Source of the DNA: Oribacterium sp. UBA5894
Lineage (GTDB): Bacteria; Bacillota; Clostridia; Lachnospirales; Lachnospiraceae
Reading direction: 5' to 3'
DNA length: 13,526 bases
Assembly: GCA_002431355.1 (NCBI GenBank)
Contig: DJEQ01000018.1
Location: 1 to 13,526 of the forward strand
The number at the start of each line of letters is the position of its first letter. Positions within the stretch are counted from its first letter, which is position 1. Both the position numbers and the translations under genes were made by a program. The notes beneath the pieces were generated by a model. That model did no database searches and was not told the DNA's origin. It saw nothing but the letters and a program-made list of their open reading frames with translations. Below are positions 6,475-13,526 of the stretch, piece by piece.

Positions 6475-7565
6475 AAAAGTGTACAACATCCATTTTACTC
6501 GCCATGTGTCTCGGCTTAACCGCCTGTGGTGCAGCACAGCCTGCTGTAGAGACAAGCGCAAGTGCAACATCCGAAACAGCACAGTCAGCGACAGCAGACA
6601 CAACGGCAACTGAGAACACTTCACAGGCAGAAGAGAGTACCGAGGCAGGGGATCAGAAGCTTTTTGGTAAGGTGACGGTATATATGCCGAGTCCATCTGG
6701 ACTTGCAGATAAGCTTGCAGAAGCCTTCACGGAGAAGACCGGCGTCAAAGTTGAACAGTTCCAGGGGACAACAGGAGAAATTCTGGCGCGGCTTGAGGCA
6801 GAGCAGGCAAATCCAGTGGCCGATGTGGTTATTCTTGCTTCATGGTCAGATGGACTGAGCATGAAGGCAGACGGCCAGTTGGAGAGCTATACACCGGCCA
6901 ATGCAGACAAGGTCAATGAAGGCTGGATCGATGCAGATGATACGCTCTTCGGTTACAGTGCCTCTGCCGTTGGTGTTATTTATAACACGACCATCGTCCC
7001 AGAGCTGAATGCTGACTGGTCCGAGCTTTCTGATGCAAAATATAAGGATATGATTGCCATCCCGGATCCTGAGAAGTCCGGTGCATGTAAGGATTTCCTT
7101 GCGGGCCTCGTTACCGGTACAGAGAATGGTGAAGAAATCATGCAGGGTTGGGTAGACAATGGCCTGACGGTTCCAGGTGCCAATAAGGCGGCACTTGAGG
7201 CTGTGACGACTGGCGAGAAGGGCATTCTTATTGCCGGTGTTGATTACAATGCTTACTCTTCCATGAAAAAGGGTGAGCCGCTGAACATCTACTATCCAGC
7301 AAGTGGTACCGTTGTAAATCCACGTCCGGCGATGATTCTGAAAACAGCTCCGGATATGGATAATGCGAAGGCCTTCGTAGATTTCCTGTTCAGTGATGAT
7401 GCACAGCAGCTAGTTGCAGATGCCTACCTCCTTCCAGGTCGCAGCGATGTACAGTGCGAGAACCGCACCAATCTATCCGATATCCCAACGATTCCAACCG
7501 ATTGGGAAAAGATGATGAGCGTGGCTTCCGATACTGCAGCGAAGCTGAACAGTCTTTGCAAGTAA
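6471..7565 (+). CDS. Lipoprotein substrate-binding protein of Fbp/Afu/ThiB-class ABC importer
   Basis: Extracellular binding protein tethered by lipid. The signal peptide ends in the lipobox LTAC with Cys19. A Thr/Ser/Ala/Glu-rich linker (about 20-62) separates it from the mature domain. The domain starts GKVTVYMPSPSGLADKLAEAF and contains GTTGEILARLEAE (99-111), DVVILASWSD, YSASAVGVIYNT, a hinge-side GVDYNAYSSMKKGEP (256-270), and GTVVNPRPAMILKTAPDMDNAKAFVDF. This is the SBP_bac_6/SBP_bac_1-like fold of iron-, thiamine-, phosphonate- and sugar-phosphate-binding proteins. Where FbpA proteins carry their iron-binding Tyr-Tyr pair, this one appears to have Asp258-Tyr259, so classic ferric-iron binding is doubtful. 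An AGAGGT site at 6456-6461 precedes the ATG. The family is confident; the ligand is unknown. Confidence 0.92.
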   Translation: MKKCTTSILLAMCLGLTACGAAQPAVETSASATSETAQSATADTTATENTSQAEESTEAGDQKLFGKVTVYMPSPSGLADKLAEAFTEKTGVKVEQFQGTTGEILARLEAEQANPVADVVILASWSDGLSMKADGQLESYTPANADKVNEGWIDADDTLFGYSASAVGVIYNTTIVPELNADWSELSDAKYKDMIAIPDPEKSGACKDFLAGLVTGTENGEEIMQGWVDNGLTVPGANKAALEAVTTGEKGILIAGVDYNAYSSMKKGEPLNIYYPASGTVVNPRPAMILKTAPDMDNAKAFVDFLFSDDAQQLVADAYLLPGRSDVQCENRTNLSDIPTIPTDWEKMMSVASDTAAKLNSLCK

Positions 7566-7575
7566 GGAATTCATT

Positions 7576-9234
7576 ATGAAATCAACAGGACGAAAACAGA
7601 ATCTTCCACAGCTTCTTTTGCTTATAATTCTGGTCGGCTTGATTCTATGCCCTTTGATTACAGTATTTGCTCAGGCGGTCATCACAGATGGCCGCCTGAA
7701 TCTGTATCAGGCATGGATGACAATCGCAAGCGCAGAAAATATCGAAACCGTCTGCAATTCACTGCTACTCGGCATTTGCGTTGTTTTATGTTCTACATTG
7801 ATTGCAGTCCCAACAGCCTATCTTCTCGCACGTACCCAGCTTGCAAGGCATGGTTGGCTGGATATTATCTTTATGATTCCTTTTATGACCCCACCCTACA
7901 TAGCGTCTATGGGCTGGATACTGTTCATGCAGAAAAGGGGACTTTTTCAACAGCTTTTTCCGGCAACGGGAGCATGGTCAGAGAAATTCTTCTGCTTTGG
8001 TGGCTTGGTACTCGTGATGAGTCTTCATGTCTTCCCATTTCTTATGACCATGCTTAAAAATGCCATGCTGAACATTCCGGCAAGTTTGGAGGAAAGCGGT
8101 GCGGTTTTTGGCGCAGATTTCAGGTTGCGCTTACGCAGAATTTTCGCACCACTGCTTACCAGCAATTACGTCATTGGTGCGCTACTGGTCTTTGTGAAGA
8201 CATTGTCGGAATATGGAACACCTTATACTTTCGGACGACGCATTGGTTTTTATGTGTTTACAACGGACATTCACCGCTATGCCACGACGGCCCCGATTGA
8301 TTTCGGCCGCTCTGCAAGCCTTTCATCTGTGCTGATCTGCATTTGTATGGGGATGTGGCTCCTGCAGAACTCCATTACGAGTAAAACCAGTTACCGTCTG
8401 GTGGGGGGAAAGGGGAGTCGCCCATCGTATACCGAACTCACGACGCCTGCACAGACGGCTGCCTGGCTGTGGTTGCTTCTGGTGATACTGACAGCGATTG
8501 GCGTTCCATATTTTTCCATTATTTCGACCTCTCTCATTAAGCTTCGAGGTTATGGACTAGTGGCAGGGAATTTTACATTTGATCATTACATTGAACTCTT
8601 TTTCACAAATAAAGCAGTGGCGGCAATCTGGTGCAGTCTTTTTCTTGCTGTTTCTTCGGCGACAATCTGCTCGATCATTGGCACCGCAGTGGTTGTAATG
8701 GTACAGAAATCCAGAGGTATTGAGAGGAAAGCGCTGGAAGGAATCAGTTTACTGCCGGAAATGTTGCCGAGTATTGTGCTCGTCATTGGCATTATGTTGT
8801 TCTGGAATGCGATTTATCGGGTGATTCCACTTTATAACACCATCGGCATCATGGTGCTGGCATATGTTGTACTGTATCTTCCTTATAGCGTGCAGTATGT
8901 AAGCTCTGCATTTACACAGATTAATGGCAGTCTTCTGGAGGCTGGACGTACCTTCGGCGGTTCTCCATCCTATGTGTTCCGACGCATCACGCTCCCGATG
9001 ATCTCACGCGGCATCTTTGCTGGATGGATGATGATCTTTATCATTGCATTTCGTGAACTGGTCACTGCCTCATTGATCGCACCACCAAATGTACTGGTGG
9101 TGTCCACCTATATCAACCGGGAATTCGAGCAGGGCAGCGTATCCCTCGGCATGGCCATGGCTGTTTTATGCGTGCTTATCACGACGACTGCACTGCTGCT
9201 GTTTCATTATGTGACCGATAAAGGGAAAGGGTAG
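7576..9234 (+). CDS. Fused double-domain ABC permease (FbpB/AfuB/ThiP-like)
   Basis: Integral membrane channel of the importer, made as one 552-aa chain with two homologous permease halves. About 12 hydrophobic segments are visible, including residues 11-33, 59-86, 96-118, 141-160, 251-264, 295-320 and 351-377. Each half has an EAA loop that docks on the ATPase: LEESGAVFGADFRLRLRRIF (171-190) and LEAGRTFGGSPSYVFRRITL (454-473). Fusion of both halves is normal for the FbpB, AfuB and ThiP classes. The start ATG is preceded by AAGGAA (7564-7569), which overlaps the stop of the binding-protein gene. The gap is only 10 bases, so it is the same operon. No frameshift or missing motif is apparent. 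Confidence 0.95.
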   Translation: MKSTGRKQNLPQLLLLIILVGLILCPLITVFAQAVITDGRLNLYQAWMTIASAENIETVCNSLLLGICVVLCSTLIAVPTAYLLARTQLARHGWLDIIFMIPFMTPPYIASMGWILFMQKRGLFQQLFPATGAWSEKFFCFGGLVLVMSLHVFPFLMTMLKNAMLNIPASLEESGAVFGADFRLRLRRIFAPLLTSNYVIGALLVFVKTLSEYGTPYTFGRRIGFYVFTTDIHRYATTAPIDFGRSASLSSVLICICMGMWLLQNSITSKTSYRLVGGKGSRPSYTELTTPAQTAAWLWLLLVILTAIGVPYFSIISTSLIKLRGYGLVAGNFTFDHYIELFFTNKAVAAIWCSLFLAVSSATICSIIGTAVVVMVQKSRGIERKALEGISLLPEMLPSIVLVIGIMLFWNAIYRVIPLYNTIGIMVLAYVVLYLPYSVQYVSSAFTQINGSLLEAGRTFGGSPSYVFRRITLPMISRGIFAGWMMIFIIAFRELVTASLIAPPNVLVVSTYINREFEQGSVSLGMAMAVLCVLITTTALLLFHYVTDKGKG

Positions 9235-9240
9235 AATAAG

Positions 9241-10101
9241 ATGAAAACGATTGGAAAAATGAAAAGACTAGTTCCGTTTGTGGCTATTCTGATGGTGATC
9301 GCAATTTCGCATACTGTTTACGCTGCTGATAATATGATTCCAACTTATGAGGTGAAGTTTTTGCTGAATTCCGAGCAGGTATTGAGCAAGGAACATTTAT
9401 TGAAAAAAGAGTATAGGAATTATTTTAATACGGATTCGGAATATCATACTATGAGCATTCTGTATCTGGATACAGAAATGCAGGATTTTAATAATCAGGG
9501 ATGGATTAACAGAATTCGGGCAAAAGAAGGAAAATCAAGCTTTGAACTAACATATAAAAAGCGCTACCCAATACAGGATGGCAATATTGAAAATGCGCTT
9601 ACATTGGCAAATCGGGAGGGATTTGATGCAACGGATATGAATTATTCGGCTGAGATTGATTGGGGATATTCTAAAATGACTCTGAGTTTATCATGCCAAA
9701 AAGAGAAATCAAATAAAGGGTATGATGACTTAGAACTTCCTAAAAAGAATGCGGCAATTGAGATGATAAAAGACAAGATGCCGGGAAAAGAGGAAAACTG
9801 GCTATATGAAAACTGGGGCAAAGATGTTATTAAAGATGCAAAAAAGGCAGGCCCTGTACATTGCTATAGGTATAATGGAAAGTGTGATGGTATAGATGTT
9901 GATATTGAAATTATGCCGATCGAGAATCAGACGAATGACAACATTACATATGTGACAGAATTGTCATTTAAGGAAAATGATTACGAGAGTGCGAGTGAAG
10001 GCAGGGACATCATTATGAATGAGCTAGATGAGTTAGGAATTTTGGAACATAGAGATTCGTTGAAAACACAGATGATTTTAGATGCATATCTTGGCACCTG
10101 A
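9241..10101 (+). CDS. Secreted CYTH-domain protein in the importer operon
   Basis: Probable extracytoplasmic phosphate/triphosphate-binding or hydrolysing protein. Residues 1-28 form a signal peptide (basic start, LVPFVAILMVIAIS core, cleavage likely after VYA). The rest matches the CYTH pattern by eye: YEVKFLL (Glu37, Lys39), YLDT (75-78), NRIRAKEG (Arg91, Arg93), FELTYKKRY (Glu102, Lys106), VDIEI (Asp221, Glu223) and TELSFKE (Glu240, Lys244). Together these supply the charged residues that line the CYTH tunnel. The usual first Glu of the ExExK signature is Thr35 here. CYTH enzymes (thiamine triphosphatase, tripolyphosphatase, class IV adenylate cyclase) are normally cytoplasmic. It starts 6 bases after the permease stop, with AAAGGG at 9226-9231 as ribosome binding site. 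Three 60-base lines I counted are about 33% G+C, well below the neighbours, which hints at separate origin. Family likely; activity unproven. Confidence 0.78.
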   Translation: MKTIGKMKRLVPFVAILMVIAISHTVYAADNMIPTYEVKFLLNSEQVLSKEHLLKKEYRNYFNTDSEYHTMSILYLDTEMQDFNNQGWINRIRAKEGKSSFELTYKKRYPIQDGNIENALTLANREGFDATDMNYSAEIDWGYSKMTLSLSCQKEKSNKGYDDLELPKKNAAIEMIKDKMPGKEENWLYENWGKDVIKDAKKAGPVHCYRYNGKCDGIDVDIEIMPIENQTNDNITYVTELSFKENDYESASEGRDIIMNELDELGILEHRDSLKTQMILDAYLGT

Positions 10102-10143
10102 ATGATTCGATGCTTTTTGCGTTCCTGTGATATGAATATTTTT

Positions 10144-10508
10144 CACAATTCGTTGACTTTGGGACACCATGACATGATTGTTGACACAATTTGTTGCTTT
10201 TCTAGTAATGTGACATTACGCAAGGCTTTCATCCGACTTAATATGTTAGATGAATTTCAGGTTTTTGACGCAAATGAGATTTTTTAGGGACACGTGACAT
10301 ATCTCAAGCCTCCGCCATTCATCGAAGAAAGCTTCAAAAAGCACATGCAGGGACTCAGAAATAATGTCATAGATTTTGATATCCTTTGTTTTGCGTTAGC
10401 GCGTAATGTCATAGCCCTGCATTCTTTCAAGTCTGTGAAAACCGCATAAAGTCATAGGAATTTTAAATGCTTAATTTGCATCAGTTTTTCAAAAAGGTAA
10501 TGTCATGG
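10144..10508. repeat. Degenerate motif array with about 42-bp period and orientation switch
   Basis: TGACAT occurs at 10170, 10211 and 10295 (steps 41 and 84). The reverse form ATGTCA or AGTCA, within TAATGTCATAG-like cores, occurs at 10362-10372, 10404-10414, 10447-10457 and 10498-10508 (steps 42, 43, 51). CACAATTCGTTG (10144) and CACAATTTGTTG (10185) repeat at 41 bp. GGGACAC precedes TGACAT twice (10161-10175, 10287-10300). The sequence between motifs is not conserved. Confidence 0.6.
10205..10219. repeat. Perfect 15-bp palindrome within the motif array
   Basis: GTAATGT-G-ACATTAC has 7-bp perfect arms around one base, typical of a dimer binding site. Its right part TGACATTACGC (10211-10221) is also an exact 11-bp inverted match to GCGTAATGTCA at 10401-10411. 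Confidence 0.7.
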
Positions 10509-10737
10509 GCAAGATATTCATCCTGATTTGTGTCAGTGGGGCTTGGAAACACAAAAATGAGCGCATGGGTGGCGGCCCCTGTAGCCCTCTTTCAGCCGAA
10601 ACCGTGACCATCCTTCCGGTGCGTCTGCTTTGTACATTGTAAAAAACAAAAGGGCGCCGTTTCGGGATCTTGTGCAATTATTACGAAGCCATTACACAAA
10701 ATTCGTCACTTTATTGTCAAAATAACGGTTTTCTGGG

Positions 10738-10766
10738 TTAACAGCGCGGGTTTCGAGTGGTATACT
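10738..10766 (+). promoter_or_regulatory. Sigma-A promoter of glgC-glgD-spoVG
   Basis: TTAACA (-35, 10738-10743), a 17-bp spacer, and TATACT (-10, 10761-10766) preceded by TGG, which makes it an extended -10. Transcription should begin near 10773, giving a leader of about 45 bases with no visible hairpin regulator. Confidence 0.85.
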
Positions 10767-10817
10767 AAGGACAGCTAGATATTTCTCTACTACTTATATT
10801 ACTAATGAGGTGATGAC

Positions 10818-12092
10818 GTGATTAAAAAAGAAATGATCGCCATGCTGCTCGCTGGCGGCCAGGGCTCCCGCCTTGGTGTACTCACAAAAAATGTCGCAAA
10901 ACCTGCCGTATCCTTCGGTGGAAAGTACTCGATCATTGATTTCCCACTTTCCAACTGCATCAATTCAGGTATCGATACCGTCGGTGTGCTGACACAGTAC
11001 AAGCCGTTACGTCTGAATGCCCATATCGGAATCGGTATTCCATGGGATTTGGATCGAAACAGAGGAGGCGTAACGATTCTGCAGCCGTATGAGTCGCAGA
11101 ATGGTGCAGACTGGTTTTCTGGTACCGCTAATGCCATCTACCAGAACATCGAGTACATCGATAACTATGATCCGGACTATGTGCTGATTCTCTCCGGTGA
11201 CCACATCTACAAGATGGATTATGAGGTCATGCTGGAGTACCATAAGGCAATGAATGCCGACTGTACGATCGCGTCCATGCCGGTTCCAATGGAGGAGGCC
11301 AGCCGTTTCGGTATCACCGTGACGGATGAAAATAATCGAATCATTGATTTCCAGGAGAAGCCGAAGGAGCCGAAGTCCAATCTCGCCTCCATGGGCATCT
11401 ATATCTTCTCATGGCCGGTGCTTCGGGAAGCACTCATCACCAACAAGGAGGTACCAGGAGAGGATTTCGGTAAGCACATCATCCCATACCTTTTCAATAA
11501 GGGCAGCCGCATCTTCGCCTATGAGTTCAATGGCTACTGGAAGGATGTCGGAACACTTGAGTCCTACTGGCAGGCCAATATGGAGCTTGTATCGATCATT
11601 CCGGAGTTCAATCTCTATGAAGAGTACTGGAAGATCTATACCGATACGAAGAATCCGGCGCCGCAGTTCATTTCCCAGAACTCCCATGTGGAGCGCTGCA
11701 TCATTGCCGAGGGCTGTGAGATCCATGGCGAGGTGCATAATTCTGTGATCGGTGAGGGCGTCACGATCGAGTCTGGTGCTGTGGTCAATGACTCCGTCAT
11801 CATGTCGGGCACGACGATCGGCGCAGGCACACGCGTGGATAAGGGCGTCATTGCCCAGAACGTGACGATCGGGCAGAACTGCGAGATTGGTGTCGGCGAT
11901 TTCGCACCGAGCACCTATGATCAGAGAGTATACAATGCAGAGCTTGCCGTCATTGGCGAGGGCTCTGTGCTTCCGGACAATGTAAAGGTCGGAAGAAACA
12001 CCGCAATCTATGGCGTAACGACAGCAGAGGATTATCCTGACGGATTACTCGCAAGCGGCGGAGCAATCATTAAGGAGGACGAGACAGTATGA
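10818..12092 (+). CDS. glgC: Glucose-1-phosphate adenylyltransferase, catalytic subunit
   Basis: Makes ADP-glucose from glucose-1-phosphate and ATP, the committed step of bacterial glycogen synthesis, in the cytosol. The 424-aa protein has an N-terminal nucleotidyltransferase domain with LLAGGQGSRLGVLTKNVAKP (residues 10-29), the glucose-phosphate and metal region SGDHIYKMDY (catalytic-type Asp128) and FQEKPKEP. A C-terminal left-handed beta-helix of hexapeptide repeats follows (about 290-400; IIAEGCEIHGEV, VIGEGVTIESGAV, VIMSGTTIGAGT). The start is GTG at 10818, with GAGGTG at 10807-10812. The later in-frame ATG at 10833 would cut the conserved MIKKEMIAMLLAGG start. Its stop overlaps the glgD start as ATGA (12089-12092). 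It is probably driven by the promoter at 10738-10766. Known: in Bacillaceae, GlgC works with GlgD as a heterotetramer. Confidence 0.97.
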   Translation: MIKKEMIAMLLAGGQGSRLGVLTKNVAKPAVSFGGKYSIIDFPLSNCINSGIDTVGVLTQYKPLRLNAHIGIGIPWDLDRNRGGVTILQPYESQNGADWFSGTANAIYQNIEYIDNYDPDYVLILSGDHIYKMDYEVMLEYHKAMNADCTIASMPVPMEEASRFGITVTDENNRIIDFQEKPKEPKSNLASMGIYIFSWPVLREALITNKEVPGEDFGKHIIPYLFNKGSRIFAYEFNGYWKDVGTLESYWQANMELVSIIPEFNLYEEYWKIYTDTKNPAPQFISQNSHVERCIIAEGCEIHGEVHNSVIGEGVTIESGAVVNDSVIMSGTTIGAGTRVDKGVIAQNVTIGQNCEIGVGDFAPSTYDQRVYNAELAVIGEGSVLPDNVKVGRNTAIYGVTTAEDYPDGLLASGGAIIKEDETV

Positions 12093-13210
12093 GAGCGATA
12101 GGTATTATTTTAGCAGGTGGTAATAATAAGCGGATGCGGGAGCTTTCGAATAAGAGAGCGATCGCCGCGATGCCAGTAGCCGGTTCGTACCGTGCCATTG
12201 ACTTCGCCCTTTCGAATATGTCCAACTCCCATGTGCAGAAGGTGGCAGTACTGACCCAGTATAATTCGAGATCGCTGAACCAGCACCTTTCCTCCTCGAA
12301 GTGGTGGGATTTCGGCCGGAAGCAGGGTGGTCTCTATGTTTACACGCCGACCATTACGGCAGAGCACAGCGACTGGTTCCGTGGCACGGCGGATGCGCTG
12401 TACCAGAACCTGGACTTCCTCAAGCAGTCGCATGAGCCATATGTCATCATCGCCTCCGGAGACGGCATCTACAAGCTCGACTATGCAAAGGTGCTCGAGG
12501 CGCATATTAATAAGAAGGCCGATGTGACCGTCGTGGTAAAGAGCATGGAGCCGAATACAGATGTTTCCCGTTTCGGTTGTGTGAAGATGAATGAAGACGC
12601 CCGCATCGTCGAGTTTGAGGAGAAGCCGATTGCCACCGATGCAACGACCATTTCCTGCGGTATCTACATCATCCGTCGTCGTCAGCTGATCGAGCTTCTC
12701 GAGAAGGCACACGAGGAGGATCGCATGGATTTCGTCAAGGATATCCTCGTACGCTATAAGAACGTGAAGCGCATCTATGGCTATAAGATCGATACCTACT
12801 GGGCGAACATCGCGTCCGTCGAGGCCTACTACAAGACGAATATGGATTTCCTGAAGCGGGATATCCGGGACTACTTCTTCCGGGAGCAGCCGGGCATCTA
12901 TACGAAGCTTGAGGATAACCCTCCTGCAAAGTACAATCCGGATTGCAATGTGCGTCACTCGATTCTTGCGAGCGGCTGCATTATCAATGGTACGGTGGAG
13001 AATTCCGTACTCTTCCGGAAGGTTTATGTTGGAAACAACTGCGTGATCAAAAACTCCATCATTTTGAATGATGTATACATTGGCGATAACACCGTCATCG
13101 AGAACTGCATCGTCGAGAGCCGTGATACGATTCGTGCCAATACGACCTATATCGGCACACCGGACGACATCAAGATCGTTGTAGAGAAGAATACAAGATA
13201 TCAGATGTGA
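12089..13210 (+). CDS. glgD: GlgD, ADP-glucose pyrophosphorylase regulatory/stabilising subunit
   Basis: Paralogue of GlgC that associates with it and, in studied Firmicutes, is itself poorly active or inactive. The 373-aa protein keeps the fold: a nucleotidyltransferase domain from MRAIGIILAGG, SGDGIYKLDY, FEEKP, and beta-helix repeats near the C terminus (ILASGCIINGTV, VLFRKVYVGNNCVI, IILNDVYIGDNTVI). The active-site loop has diverged: GlgC's GGQGSR and AKPAV become GGNNKR and AIAAM, and SGDHIY becomes SGDGIY. These changes fit a non-catalytic role. Translation is coupled to glgC by the ATGA overlap, with AAGGAGG at 12072-12078 inside the glgC end. A 433-aa ORF on the opposite strand is a shadow of its codon use. 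spoVG follows after 15 bases. Confidence 0.96.
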   Translation: MRAIGIILAGGNNKRMRELSNKRAIAAMPVAGSYRAIDFALSNMSNSHVQKVAVLTQYNSRSLNQHLSSSKWWDFGRKQGGLYVYTPTITAEHSDWFRGTADALYQNLDFLKQSHEPYVIIASGDGIYKLDYAKVLEAHINKKADVTVVVKSMEPNTDVSRFGCVKMNEDARIVEFEEKPIATDATTISCGIYIIRRRQLIELLEKAHEEDRMDFVKDILVRYKNVKRIYGYKIDTYWANIASVEAYYKTNMDFLKRDIRDYFFREQPGIYTKLEDNPPAKYNPDCNVRHSILASGCIINGTVENSVLFRKVYVGNNCVIKNSIILNDVYIGDNTVIENCIVESRDTIRANTTYIGTPDDIKIVVEKNTRYQM

Positions 13211-13225
13211 TGGGAGGGGTGACCT

Positions 13226-13501
13226 ATGCAGATAACCGATGTACGGATCCGAAAGGTGGACAAGGAAGGAAAGATGAAGGCCATTGTCTCCATCACCTTC
13301 GATGATGAGTTTGTGATTCATGACATTAAGGTGATTGAGGGTGAGAAGGGTCTCTTCATTGCGATGCCATCGCGGAAGACCGCCGATGGGGAGTATCGTG
13401 ATATCGCGCACCCGATCAAGTCGTCGACGAGAGAGGTGATTCAGGAAATCATCCTGGACAAGTATCAGGCGGAGCTGGTTTCTGAATCCGAAGGATACTG
13501 A
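13226..13501 (+). CDS. spoVG: SpoVG family nucleic-acid-binding regulator
   Basis: Small DNA/RNA-binding global regulator, known from Bacillus septation/sporulation and Staphylococcus and Listeria gene control. The 91-aa protein is complete and has the family's hallmark segments: MQITDVRIRKVDKEGKMKAI, ITFDDEFVIHDIKVIEGEKG, LFIAMPSRKT and FRDIAHPI-like YRDIAHPIKSSTRE. The tail after the last helix is acidic, as usual. The ATG is preceded by GGGAGG (13212-13217) with 8 bases of spacing. The gap to the glgD stop is only 15 bases, so it should share the glgCD transcript. In Bacillus the gene precedes glmU, another sugar-phosphate nucleotidyltransferase with a beta-helix; whether glmU follows here is beyond the window. 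The 25 bases after the stop show no terminator. Confidence 0.96.
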   Translation: MQITDVRIRKVDKEGKMKAIVSITFDDEFVIHDIKVIEGEKGLFIAMPSRKTADGEYRDIAHPIKSSTREVIQEIILDKYQAELVSESEGY

Positions 13502-13526
13502 TCATAGGAACGAAGTAGACGTGTAG

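Larger units (their letters stand above)
10102..10817. other. Long gene-poor region with phased motif array and glgC promoter
   Basis: No ORF here has a ribosome binding site or protein-like character. The left part (10144-10508) holds the phased TGACAT/ATGTCA motifs. In 10509-10737 I see no clear structure beyond runs of G/C such as GGTGGCGGCCCC. The right end carries the glgC promoter. No convincing terminator for the importer operon was found, so transcription may continue into this region. Confidence 0.6.

Noticed and set aside
10102..10287. A 61-aa ORF directly after the CYTH stop
   Set aside because: It has no ribosome binding site and lies across the phased motifs. Its composition does not look like protein.
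10144..10508. CRISPR array
   Set aside because: The shared motif is only 6-11 bases, degenerate and present in both orientations; repeats of CRISPR length are absent and no cas gene is in the window.
12110..13411. A 433-aa open frame on the - strand opposite glgD and spoVG
   Set aside because: It spans two well-supported genes, has no start signal and has Ile/Leu/Arg/His-heavy composition typical of a shadow frame.

Overview
The window looks like chromosome of a moderately G+C-rich Clostridia member, most likely Lachnospiraceae-like. This rests on the glgC-glgD-spoVG cluster, the AsnRS type, strong Gram-positive ribosome binding sites and Firmicutes-style terminators. No database search was possible, so the taxon is an inference.

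Layout: (1) 1-1731, + strand: the C-terminal part of a Rad50/SMC-like (YhaN-type) ATPase with a transmembrane hairpin inside its coiled coil, closed by a strong terminator. (2) 1944-2210, - strand: an 88-aa protein of unknown function. (3) 2211-2543: intergenic DNA with a palindromic extended -10 promoter and degenerate repeats. (4) 2544-3635, + strand: a 363-aa coiled-coil / two-TM / coiled-coil protein, followed by three TAGGCAC hairpins and a bidirectional terminator shared with (5) asnS on the - strand (3894-5285), which has its own sigma-A promoter. (6) 5497-10101, + strand: a four-gene operon encoding an Fbp/Afu/ThiB-class ABC importer (ATPase, lipoprotein binding protein, fused double permease) and, 6 bases after the permease, a secreted CYTH-domain protein. 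(7) 10102-10817: 716 bases without a credible gene, carrying a TGACAT/ATGTCA motif repeated mostly every 41-43 bp, with the orientation flipping near the middle; the glgC promoter lies at its right end. (8) 10818-13501, + strand: glgC, glgD and spoVG, tightly packed and almost certainly one transcript.

How the genes work together: GlgC and GlgD form ADP-glucose pyrophosphorylase for glycogen synthesis, and the SpoVG regulator is made from the same message. The importer genes overlap or nearly touch, so they form one system. CYTH enzymes bind or hydrolyse (tri)phosphorylated compounds, and relatives of this importer class carry sugar phosphates, aminoethylphosphonate, thiamine/TPP or iron. The most interesting hypothesis here is therefore that an extracytoplasmic CYTH protein processes or binds a phosphorylated ligand that the importer takes up. 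The CYTH gene is much more A+T-rich than its neighbours and may be a later arrival.
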